Shown in pieces: positions 1 to 6,185 of a stretch of DNA of 6,185 nt. The stretch comes from JAUVZF01 sp964449275 (GTDB taxonomy: Bacteria > Planctomycetota > Phycisphaerae > FEN-1346), in contig CAYVAM010000237.1 of NCBI GenBank assembly GCA_964449275.1, positions 1 through 6,185 on the forward strand, in the 5' to 3' direction. The notes beneath the pieces were generated by a model. That model was not told the origin of the DNA and made no database searches. It was given only the letters and a program-made list of their open reading frames with translations. The position numbers and the translations under genes were made by a program. The stretch's first letter is position 1. Each line of letters opens with the position of its first letter.

Positions 1-71
1 TTGGCGAGGGCTCGGTCGAAATGACATCGCTTCGAGAGCACGCTAAACAGGTACCACAAGGGAGAGCAAAC
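1..71. other. Short leader upstream of the oxidoreductase gene
   Basis: No gene can be supported here. In the + strand, frame 1 closes with TGA at 22-24 and frame 2 with TAA at 44-46, so the last few codons of an upstream gene could lie at the left edge, but fewer than 15 residues are visible and none is recognisable. Frame 3 stays open into the oxidoreductase. No convincing -35/-10 promoter pair was seen. Confidence 0.4.
59..64 (+). promoter_or_regulatory. Ribosome binding site for the oxidoreductase
   Basis: The purine-rich AGGGAG ends 7 bases before the ATG at 72, an ideal Shine-Dalgarno spacing. It decides between that ATG and the in-frame ATG at 21, which has no comparable site and would put 17 residues ahead of the twin-arginine signal. 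Confidence 0.7.
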
Positions 72-1334
72 ATGAAGAAGTACTCGCGCCGTGAATGGCT
101 GAGGCACGTGGCCGGGACGGTGGCCGTCTCGGCAGCCGCACCCTACGTCGTGCCGTCCTCGGTGCTGGGCGCCGACGGGACGGTCTCGCCGTCGGAGCGG
201 ATCGTGATGGGCGCCATCGGCATCGGCGGGCGCGGCGGTTACGTGATGGGCGCCCTCATGCGGAACAAGGACGTACAGATGACGGCCGTCTGCGACGTCC
301 GGGGCGATCGCCGCAAGCGCGCCAAGGGCCGCGTGGACAAGCAGAACGGCAGCAGCGACTGCAAGACGTACGTCGACTTCCGCGATCTCCTGGCACGCGA
401 CGACATCGACGCCGTGATGATCGCCACCGGCGAGAATTGGCATGCCATGGCGGCGATCCTGGCGGCAAGGGCGGGTAAGGACATCTACAGCGAGAAGCCG
501 CCGACCCACACCATCGCCGAGGGCCGTGCCCTGGCCGACACCATCAATCGGCTCGGGACGGTCTACCAGTGCGGCACGCAGCGGCGGAGCATTACGCGGT
601 TTCGGTACGCGGCGGATCTGGCGCGCAGCGGCGCGCTGGGCGAACTGAAGACGCTCCGCGCCGAGGGGGCCGGACGGATCTCGGCGCCGGGCTACTTCAG
701 CGCCCCGCCGCAACCCCTTCCCCCGCGCGACCAGGTGGCCTGGGACCTGTGGCTGGGCCCGGCTCCCTGGCGGCCGTATAATCAGAAGTATCTCGGCAGT
801 TGGAAGGGGCACCGGGATTTCCAGGGCGGCAGTATCTCCGAATGGGGCAGCCACACCGTTGACCTGTGCCAGATGGCGCTCGACGCCGATGACACCTCCC
901 CCGTCGAGTACGAGTACATCGGCGACAAGGGCGATCGCATCCGGTGCCGGTACGCCGGCGGCGTGGACCTCATCCTCATCGACGGGTCCTGGCCCCTCCA
1001 CGTCGAGTACGAGGGAACGGAGGGATCGGTATATGTTGACGATGACGGCAACATCAGGACGAAGCCCGAGTCTCTGCTGCGCGGCCGGACGTTCGGTAAA
1101 GGGTACCCGGCGGAAGGGCACGTTCGGGCCTTTCTGAATTGCATCAAGCCCCGCCGCACGCCGGTCTCGAACGCCGAAGCGACCCACCGCTCGATGACCA
1201 CGTGCCACATCGCCAACATGGTCCTCGTTCTGGGGCGGAGCCTGAAGTGGGACCCCGTGAAGGAGGAGTTCGCGGGCGACCCGGAAGCGAACCGGATGCG
1301 CTCGCGGGCAATACGCGCGCCCTGGCACACGTAG
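72..1334 (+). CDS. Tat-exported Gfo/Idh/MocA family oxidoreductase
   Basis: A 420-residue NAD(P)-dependent sugar dehydrogenase-like protein, probably acting outside the cytoplasm. Residues 1-34 form a twin-arginine signal: SRREWL at 5-10 (Trp replaces the usual Phe), then an Ala/Val-rich segment ending near VLGA. A Rossmann fold follows, with GIGGRG at 50-55 and CDVR near 74-77, then the family's EKP motif at 141-143, here EKPP. The C-terminal domain has WDLWLGPAPW from 224, a GSHTVDL segment near 259-265 that likely supplies the active-site His, and a closing block ending RAPWHT that is typical of planctomycete homologues. Length and domain order are normal. Family members oxidise or reduce sugars and inositols, and some cleave glycosides through a redox mechanism; the substrate here is unknown. 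It converges with the neighbouring hydrolase genes, so it is probably controlled separately. Family assignment is firm; the reaction is not. Confidence 0.93.
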   Translation: MKKYSRREWLRHVAGTVAVSAAAPYVVPSSVLGADGTVSPSERIVMGAIGIGGRGGYVMGALMRNKDVQMTAVCDVRGDRRKRAKGRVDKQNGSSDCKTYVDFRDLLARDDIDAVMIATGENWHAMAAILAARAGKDIYSEKPPTHTIAEGRALADTINRLGTVYQCGTQRRSITRFRYAADLARSGALGELKTLRAEGAGRISAPGYFSAPPQPLPPRDQVAWDLWLGPAPWRPYNQKYLGSWKGHRDFQGGSISEWGSHTVDLCQMALDADDTSPVEYEYIGDKGDRIRCRYAGGVDLILIDGSWPLHVEYEGTEGSVYVDDDGNIRTKPESLLRGRTFGKGYPAEGHVRAFLNCIKPRRTPVSNAEATHRSMTTCHIANMVLVLGRSLKWDPVKEEFAGDPEANRMRSRAIRAPWHT

Positions 1335-1429
1335 GGCAGTGTGAGCGTGTCCCCAAAAGATGGGCGCTGGTTTAAGGTGGAATCGTCTCCTGGTTTCGTC
1401 GGGCATGGGTTGCCCGGCATGGCCTCGGG
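1335..1429. other. Convergent intergenic gap
   Basis: These 95 bases separate the 3' ends of the oxidoreductase (+) and the GH32 gene (-). Apart from the GC-rich inverted repeats at 1400-1430, nothing recognisable was seen. Short open frames crossing it lack family resemblance and overlap the genes on either side. Confidence 0.6.
1400..1416. terminator. Possible bidirectional terminator hairpin
   Basis: CGGGCA at 1400-1405 and TGCCCG at 1411-1416 form a perfect 6-bp stem with a 5-base loop between two converging genes. The same GCCCG (1412-1416) could instead pair with CGGGC at 1426-1430, which touches the GH32 stop codon. Neither strand shows a T-run after the stem, so intrinsic termination is uncertain; the position is the main argument. 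Confidence 0.3.
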
Positions 1430-3538
1430 CTACTTCTTCCAGATGGAGTTGAGTTCGTTGACTTCCAGTTTCAGCAGCCTTGCTTTGCCGCCGTCTGCGA
1501 AGGCCTTGACGGCCGACACGTCGCCGCGCTTGCCGCGCCCGGAGGTGATGTACACCCGGCCGTCGTTGCCGCAGATCTCGATCATCGGCCGGTCGACGAT
1601 GACCTGCATGGAGACCTTCCCGTCGATGGGCTTCATCTCCGCCCCGTTGAGTTTCTTGCCCGCTACGTCGTAGGTCACGCGGTTGCCTCCGATGTCGAGG
1701 CCGACCGTCTTGGCCTGGCCGAGGGCGAATTCGGCGCGGATCTCGAAGAGTTCTCCCGAAACAGCCACGGTCTTCGGCGAATCGGGCGCCAGGTCCCCGG
1801 TGGCGGCGGCGTGCTTCTTCTTGTAGAGTTTCTCGATCTCCTTTACCGGCGTGGCGAACATCCGAATGCCGTCGGCGGTCTTGCGGAGCGTCAGGCGGTG
1901 CGGGAAGGAAAAGGTCTGGTTAAACGGCATGCCGGGCATGGTGATCCTCGCCCAGCCGATCTGTATTTTCCGCCCGTCGGGCGGGTTGCTGAACGTCTGC
2001 GAGGCGTAATAAGACCCGTAGTGAACCTGGTGCTTGCCCTCGTGCTCCGGGGTGAACGTCTTGCCGTCGAACTTTCCCACCACGTACTGGGCGTTGCCGG
2101 CGAAGACGACCCAGCGGGTGTTGTCCTTGTCTCCATCGACGGGCAGTTCGAAGAGTTCCGGGCACTCGTGGTAGCCCTTCAGGTGGCTTTGCACTTGCCA
2201 ATCCTTGAGATTCTTCGACGTGTAGAAGGCGATGTTTCCCCCGTAGGGCTTGCTGTTGTCGAAGACGGCCATCACCCAGTGCTTGCCCGGCTTGTACCAG
2301 ATGATCTTCGGGTCGCGCCCGCCGTGCTTGACGACCGGGTTCTTCTCGTACCAGGTGAAGGTGCGCCCGCGGTCGTTCGAGTAGGCGATGGCCTCGCCGG
2401 CGCCCGTGTCGGTCAGGGCGGCGATCAGGACCTTCTCCTTGCCGGTCTGGAATCCGGCGGTGTTGTCGGTGTCTATGTTCGCGCTGCCGGAGAAGCACGC
2501 CCCCTTGGCCATCGTGGAGGGGAAGAGGGCATCGGGCAGTTGCTCCCAGTGGACCAGGTCGGTGCTCACGGCGTGGCCCCAGGTCATGTTGCCCCACTTC
2601 CAGCCGACCGGGTTGTGCTGGAAGTACAGGTGCCATTCGCCGTCGTAGTAGACCATCCCGTTGGGGTCGTTGTTCCAGCCGACCTTCTGGGAGAAGTGCA
2701 ATTGCGGCCGGAGCGCTTCGGTGTAGAACGTGTCGGCGCCGGGAATCTCGTCGGACTGGCGGATCAGGGCGAAGCCCTCCTCGGTAGCGCCGGCGGCGCT
2801 GACGATCGCGGGCTTGCCCTTGTAGGATTCGATCGTGAAGAAGGCGTAGAAGTCGACGGAATCGGCGTCCGGCGCGAGTTCCGTGCCGTACCGGCGAACC
2901 TTCTTACCCGCGACCTCCAACTCCAGGTTGCATTTCTTGGTGCCGTTTCGGATCGGGATGACGAGGTATTTCTTCTGGATCGTCATCTCCTTGGTGAAAC
3001 TGCCCCGCTTCGGAACCTTCGGCCTGGTGTCGGACTGGACGATCTGATCGACGTTCACGTGCCCCCAGCCACCCTTGACGCTGTCGACGATACGGAGCCT
3101 GGCCTTCTTGCCCTTGTACTTCGCCACGTCGAAGAAGGCGGGCGAGAGTTTCTCGTCGTCCATCCCCGAACGGGTCGCCACCGTCTTCCCGCCGACAAGC
3201 ATCTCCATGCACGTGCCCTTGTGGGCGCCGCCGCCGATGACGAAGACAATGCACTTCCGCTCGATCGTGAACTCAGGCGACGTCAGCGTACCGGTCGTCT
3301 TGTCGCCGTTGAGATAACTGTTCACCAGCCCCTTGCCCTTGAAACCGCTGACGGCGTGCTGGCCGGGAAATGCCCCCTTCACGGGTGCCGTGCCGAAGGC
3401 ATCGCCCGTGACCTCCCAGTTGCCGTAGTCCGATCCCTCGAAGTCGGCGATGAGAATATCCCCGGCCGCACCGGCCACCGACGGGATCAGGAAGATCGAG
3501 ACTGCCAGACAGGATGTGAGAATGGATCGGTTCATCAT
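1430..3538 (-). CDS. GH32 beta-fructosidase/levanase-like enzyme, secreted
   Basis: A 702-residue secreted glycoside hydrolase of family 32, which removes beta-fructofuranosyl units from fructans (levan, inulin) or sucrose-type sugars. Residues 1-25 are a Sec signal peptide, cleaved near AGAA. Residues 30-170 and about 180-265 are N-terminal beta-sandwich-like modules, apparently related to each other. The five-bladed propeller starts near 280 and has all three catalytic blocks: WNNDPNG at 288-294 (nucleophile Asp291), RDP at 408-410 (Asp409, transition-state stabiliser) and ECP at 458-460 (acid/base Glu458); FSGS is at 349-352. A C-terminal beta-sandwich runs from about 575 to 700, with MIEICGNDGR at 652-661 where many relatives have Phe for Cys. 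Single-domain GH32 enzymes are about 500 residues, so the extra length is the N-terminus. It is the last visible gene of the operon, 49 bases after the sialidase. The second ATG (3533-3535) is an alternative start with better spacing. Exo- or endo-action and linkage cannot be told. Confidence 0.95.
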   Translation of the reverse strand: MMNRSILTSCLAVSIFLIPSVAGAAGDILIADFEGSDYGNWEVTGDAFGTAPVKGAFPGQHAVSGFKGKGLVNSYLNGDKTTGTLTSPEFTIERKCIVFVIGGGAHKGTCMEMLVGGKTVATRSGMDDEKLSPAFFDVAKYKGKKARLRIVDSVKGGWGHVNVDQIVQSDTRPKVPKRGSFTKEMTIQKKYLVIPIRNGTKKCNLELEVAGKKVRRYGTELAPDADSVDFYAFFTIESYKGKPAIVSAAGATEEGFALIRQSDEIPGADTFYTEALRPQLHFSQKVGWNNDPNGMVYYDGEWHLYFQHNPVGWKWGNMTWGHAVSTDLVHWEQLPDALFPSTMAKGACFSGSANIDTDNTAGFQTGKEKVLIAALTDTGAGEAIAYSNDRGRTFTWYEKNPVVKHGGRDPKIIWYKPGKHWVMAVFDNSKPYGGNIAFYTSKNLKDWQVQSHLKGYHECPELFELPVDGDKDNTRWVVFAGNAQYVVGKFDGKTFTPEHEGKHQVHYGSYYASQTFSNPPDGRKIQIGWARITMPGMPFNQTFSFPHRLTLRKTADGIRMFATPVKEIEKLYKKKHAAATGDLAPDSPKTVAVSGELFEIRAEFALGQAKTVGLDIGGNRVTYDVAGKKLNGAEMKPIDGKVSMQVIVDRPMIEICGNDGRVYITSGRGKRGDVSAVKAFADGGKARLLKLEVNELNSIWKK

Positions 3539-3542
3539 GTGG

Positions 3543-3548
3543 TCCTTT
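3543..3548 (-). promoter_or_regulatory. Ribosome binding site for the GH32 gene
   Basis: AAAGGA lies 4 bases before the first ATG (3536-3538) and 7 bases before the second (3533-3535). The spacing slightly favours the second start, which would shorten the protein by one Met only. Confidence 0.6.
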
Positions 3549-3587
3549 CGTCTTGCCGATCAACCGGCATGTCCGTGCGATGCACCC

Positions 3588-4688
3588 CTATTCCTTCTCC
3601 TCGCCCGTGAGCCATCCAAGCGGAAACTTCGCGAAGGTGATGGTCTTGTAGCCGTCCGCCTCGTACAGGCAGCCGATGGACCCGTCCGGCAGCACGGCCA
3701 GGTCGCTGTAGGCGCTGCCGCCCTTGTGGAGCCGCCTGGCTACCGGCCAGGTCTTGCCCTCATCGTAACTGGCGCGGATGGCCAGGTCGTTCCTCCCGCC
3801 GCCGCCGGGCCCGGAATACAGGATGATGTCAGGCTCCCACGCATAGCGGTGGATCGCCGACTGGCAGGTTGGGCAGTAGACCTGATCGTGATGCTTCGGC
3901 TCAGACCAGGTCCGGCCACCGTCCCGGCTGGCCGCGAAGGCCCGCTGGTTCTTGCCGTGGTAGTTCCGCATGCTCAGCAGCAACCGGCCGTCCGCCAGTT
4001 CCACGGCCTCACACTCGTTCATGCCCCAATCGGTGGGCTTCCCGAGTTGGAACGTCTTGCCGTGGTCGTCGCTGTAGAAGACGTGGGACCGTCCCTTGCC
4101 CTTCCATCCTCCTTGGCGGCCCTTGACTCCATGGTCGCAGGGGAAGATGAGTCGGCCCTTGCGCTTGCCGCGCGTGAGTTGGATGCCGTGGCCCGGCCCG
4201 GTGGCGTACCAGCCCCAGTCCTTTTCCTTCACGTCCGCGGTGATCTCCTCGGGCCTGGCCCAGGTGAGCCCGCCGTCGGCGCTGTGGGTCATGAACACGC
4301 GGTCGTTGTTGCGGCAGAAGGCCAGCCACACGGCGCCCGTGGTCTTGTCAACGACCGGGCAAGGGTTGCCGATGGTGACCTTGGCGGCACCGCCTTCCTC
4401 ATAGACGATCTGCTGGGCCGACCAGGTCTTCCCGCCGTCGGTGGAGCGCCGGAGCATCAGGTCCAGGTCGCCGTGGTCGGACCCGCTGGTCTTGCGTCCC
4501 TCGCAGAACGCCAGCAGGGTGCCCTTCGTGGTCACCACCATGCCCGGGATGCGGTAGGTGTGGTAGCCCTCCGTGCCGCTCCTGTAAAGGACCTGCTCGT
4601 AGGGTGTGTCCCCGTCTGCCGCTGCAAGTGCGCCGGTTGCCGGCGGGAGGCAGAGGGCTATCGTCGCCAGAGCCAACACCACTTTCAT
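3588..4688 (-). CDS. Exo-alpha-sialidase-like BNR-repeat protein (GH33 type), secreted
   Basis: A 366-residue secreted six-bladed propeller of the sialidase superfamily, expected to cut terminal alpha-linked sialic acid or a related acidic sugar. Residues 1-24 are a Sec signal peptide (cleavage near ALAA). Five Asp-box repeats are visible: STDGGKTW 82-89, SADGGLTW 136-143, SDDHGKTF 206-213, SRDGGRTW 254-261 and SYDEGKTW 307-314. The catalytic set appears complete: arginine triad Arg46 (YRIP), Arg241 and Arg299; acid/base Asp71; and the Tyr327/Glu225 nucleophile pair. As I recall the well-studied Micromonospora enzyme, these intervals match its own, which supports true sialidase chemistry rather than a bare BNR propeller. 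A CPTC pair sits at 272-275. The gene starts 16 bases after the esterase stop. Planctomycete members often have unproven substrates, so 2-keto sugar acids other than Neu5Ac remain possible. Confidence 0.9.
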   Translation of the reverse strand: MKVVLALATIALCLPPATGALAAADGDTPYEQVLYRSGTEGYHTYRIPGMVVTTKGTLLAFCEGRKTSGSDHGDLDLMLRRSTDGGKTWSAQQIVYEEGGAAKVTIGNPCPVVDKTTGAVWLAFCRNNDRVFMTHSADGGLTWARPEEITADVKEKDWGWYATGPGHGIQLTRGKRKGRLIFPCDHGVKGRQGGWKGKGRSHVFYSDDHGKTFQLGKPTDWGMNECEAVELADGRLLLSMRNYHGKNQRAFAASRDGGRTWSEPKHHDQVYCPTCQSAIHRYAWEPDIILYSGPGGGGRNDLAIRASYDEGKTWPVARRLHKGGSAYSDLAVLPDGSIGCLYEADGYKTITFAKFPLGWLTGEEKE

Positions 4689-4697
4689 GGATGCGAT

Positions 4698-4701
4698 CTC
4701 C
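4698..4701 (-). promoter_or_regulatory. Ribosome binding site for the sialidase gene
   Basis: GGAG lies 9 bases before the ATG (4686-4688) and starts 3 bases after the esterase TAG. Such tight packing suggests that ribosomes finishing the esterase help start the sialidase (translational coupling). Confidence 0.6.
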
Positions 4702-4704
4702 GTC

Positions 4705-6185
4705 CTATTCTTTCGCTTGCTTCAGGATCGCCTCGGCTTCCTCCGTCGGTCGCCGGCGGGCCCATTCCTCCGCCTGCTTGCGGAGGTTGTTCCGCCACTC
4801 GCGGTGCTCGTTCGCCTCGGGCGTGCCGCGGTCGGGAAAGGGCGCATCCCGCCAGTCCCAGTCGTCCGTGCGGAACGACGGCACGGGGAGGATGCGCTCG
4901 TGATGTTGCGAGTTCACCAGGTTGCCCAGCGGGTTCCTCGCCCAGGCATACCGGACGGCCACCGGGTCGGCCACCAGGTCGCTCCAGACCTCCAGTTTCC
5001 GGCGGTCCTGTCGGTCCCGGCCCCTGTCGTCCTTGCCGATCACGACGTATTGCGCCTTGGCCGGGTAGAACCGCTTTTCTGCCCCCGCGATGGCAAACCC
5101 CTCGATTGGGCGACCGTCATGGGTCTGGACGGCCCGGTCGAATGTCAGCACCATGCGCCGGCCGACATTCTCCGAGGACGTGCATACCCCGGGCTCGTAC
5201 CCCAGTTTCACGTCGTACTGCGTCGCCAGCGCCCAGCGTGCGATGCGCTCACCCAACTGCACCTTCTTGTGCGGATGGTACCAAGGGACCTGCTGATCGT
5301 ACGCACACGCAAACCCGACGTTGGGCAGATCCCGCCAGGCCTTGACCTGCCCCTCGCGGATGAAGGGCCCCGGGTCGATCATCATGCGCTCGAAGTTCTC
5401 GAGCGTCTGTGGGCTTCCGCCGGCGGTGAGTTCCACGATGCCGAAAGGCATCTCGTCGTCGCGGAACGTGCGCCGCCAGTCGCGGATCATGGCGTTGAAG
5501 GTCTTGGCGTAGAGCGCGGGGCGCGCGTTGCCCAGTGCGTTGTTGTAGCCCTGGTTGAAGATCGCGCCCTTGACGGCGAATCCTCCGAAGACGCCGAGCA
5601 TGCCGTTGTACGACGCCCCGGGGTTGCTCGCGCTGACGGCCGGGCTGGGGGCGGGTTCGGTCGGCTTGGGGCGTGGTTCCTTGCCCTCCTTCTTCCTTCT
5701 CTCGGTGTCCTTCTCCCATCCCCGGATCCGGTCCTGGAGGCTTTTGTCGGGGTCGTAGGCCGCGATCTTCGCGTCCCACTCCTTCAGCAAGGGCTCGGCT
5801 TCGGGGATGGTTGACAACATCTCGCGGGATGTCCATGTCTCCACGGTCGTGCCGCCCCGGGAAGCGTCGATCAGCCCGATCGGAACCCGGCCGGCCATGT
5901 GCAGCCTCCGGCCGAAGACGTAACCGATGGCCGAGAACCGCTTCACCGTCTCCGGCGAGCAGACGAACCAGGAGCCCTTCATCTCGTGCCGGTTGGTCCA
6001 GGCGTTGAACTCGTTGATGCGCGGGAAGTCGTCCACCGGCTTGGGGCTCGCGCAGAAGGGAATCGTGATGAGCCGGATGGCCGGGAAGTTGGCCGATGCC
6101 ACCTCCACGTCGCCGTGGTAGATGGCCTCGAGCACGTCCTCCATGTTGCTCTGACCGCCCAGGATCCACACGTCGCCGACGAGGA
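4705..6185 (-). CDS. Sialate O-acetylesterase-like SGNH hydrolase, 5' end truncated by window
   Basis: A carbohydrate esterase of the sialate O-acetylesterase (SASA) type, expected to remove O-acetyl groups from sialic acids or other sugars. The frame runs off the right edge: the codons before GTG (6169-6171) still encode LVGD, giving the family's usual VGDVW lead-in to the catalytic block, so that GTG is an internal Val and not a start. Counting that Val as 1, GGQSNM at 5-10 holds the catalytic Ser8; PIGLIDASRGGT at 97-108 is block II; QGYNN at 207-211 replaces the usual QGE-type block; and YHP at 298-300 supplies the likely catalytic His299. A charged, Pro-rich insert (about 131-188) splits the fold, as in many relatives. 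A beta-sandwich follows to PSFRTDDW near 431-438, then a highly charged tail to 488. The missing N-terminus probably holds a signal peptide. It is the first visible gene of the operon. Which acetylated sugar it acts on is unknown. Confidence 0.9.
   Translation of the reverse strand, partial: LVGDVWILGGQSNMEDVLEAIYHGDVEVASANFPAIRLITIPFCASPKPVDDFPRINEFNAWTNRHEMKGSWFVCSPETVKRFSAIGYVFGRRLHMAGRVPIGLIDASRGGTTVETWTSREMLSTIPEAEPLLKEWDAKIAAYDPDKSLQDRIRGWEKDTERRKKEGKEPRPKPTEPAPSPAVSASNPGASYNGMLGVFGGFAVKGAIFNQGYNNALGNARPALYAKTFNAMIRDWRRTFRDDEMPFGIVELTAGGSPQTLENFERMMIDPGPFIREGQVKAWRDLPNVGFACAYDQQVPWYHPHKKVQLGERIARWALATQYDVKLGYEPGVCTSSENVGRRMVLTFDRAVQTHDGRPIEGFAIAGAEKRFYPAKAQYVVIGKDDRGRDRQDRRKLEVWSDLVADPVAVRYAWARNPLGNLVNSQHHERILPVPSFRTDDWDWRDAPFPDRGTPEANEHREWRNNLRKQAEEWARRRPTEEAEAILKQAKE

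Noticed and set aside
21..71. An earlier ATG start for the oxidoreductase at 21
   Set aside because: It lacks a good Shine-Dalgarno site and would place 17 residues before the twin-arginine motif; the ATG at 72 has AGGGAG at the right distance.
3509..3520. A lipobox-like LTSC at residues 7-10 of the GH32 signal peptide
   Set aside because: The hydrophobic stretch lies after this Cys rather than before it, so it cannot act as a lipoprotein cleavage site; normal cleavage near AGAA fits better.
3554..3569. A small inverted repeat (TGCCG / CGGCA) between the sialidase and GH32 genes
   Set aside because: Only a 5-bp stem with no T-run, as expected by chance in GC-rich DNA, and a terminator here would break an otherwise coherent operon.
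1811..3610. A 599-residue open frame on the + strand, antisense to the GH32 gene
   Set aside because: It lies opposite a GH32 gene with all catalytic motifs, has the Leu/Val/Ala/Arg/Gly-heavy composition of a GC-rich antisense frame, matches no family I recognise, and runs across the gap into the sialidase gene.
3864..3875. CPTC in the sialidase as a metal-binding pair
   Set aside because: No second Cys or His pair of zinc-ribbon type was seen nearby, and the protein is exported; a disulfide or no special role is more likely.
3450..5345. A 631-residue open frame on the + strand
   Set aside because: It spans parts of three well-supported minus-strand genes and both gaps between them, and its second half is Pro/Arg/Ser-rich low-complexity sequence typical of a shadow frame.
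4606..5814. A 402-residue open frame on the + strand, antisense to the esterase
   Set aside because: It is the mirror of the motif-bearing esterase frame and has no recognisable domain or good ribosome binding site.
6169..6171. GTG as the start of the esterase
   Set aside because: The frame continues upstream as LVGD, matching the conserved lead-in to GQSNM. Starting here would remove the strand before the catalytic Ser and any signal peptide.

Overview
This GC-rich bacterial window holds four protein genes and almost no spare DNA. The mix suggests a polysaccharide-degrading bacterium of the Planctomycetes-Verrucomicrobia-Lentisphaerae group, most likely a planctomycete. The grounds are a Tat-exported Gfo/Idh/MocA protein, a sialate O-acetylesterase-type SGNH hydrolase, a sialidase-like BNR protein and a GH32 enzyme with a long N-terminal extension, all of styles common in those phyla. 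This placement is inference from protein style; there is no rRNA or other marker gene.

Layout. Bases 1-71 are a short leader with a ribosome binding site. Bases 72-1334 (+) encode a 420-residue Gfo/Idh/MocA oxidoreductase with a twin-arginine signal. Bases 1335-1429 are a convergent intergenic gap with a small GC-rich inverted repeat. The rest is on the minus strand and reads, in transcription order: the sialate O-acetylesterase-like protein (6185 to 4705, its 5' end cut off by the window edge), the exo-alpha-sialidase-like protein (4688 to 3588) and the GH32 beta-fructosidase/levanase-like protein (3538 to 1430). The gaps of 16 and 49 bases, the same direction and good Shine-Dalgarno sites suggest one operon.

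How they may work together. The sialidase and GH32 proteins carry Sec-type signal peptides; the esterase start is not visible. Together they look like an extracytoplasmic glycan-stripping set: an esterase removes O-acetyl groups, a sialidase removes terminal acidic sugars, and a GH32 enzyme removes fructofuranosyl units. A substrate bearing both sialic-acid-like sugars and fructose is not a standard pairing, so the true target is open. The Tat-exported oxidoreductase on the opposite strand may act on released or attached sugars, but it is not in the same transcription unit.

The most interesting points are an apparent internal duplication in the N-terminal part of the GH32 protein, altered residues in two active-site blocks of the esterase, and the unusual enzyme pairing. 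I saw no RNA gene, CRISPR array or mobile element.
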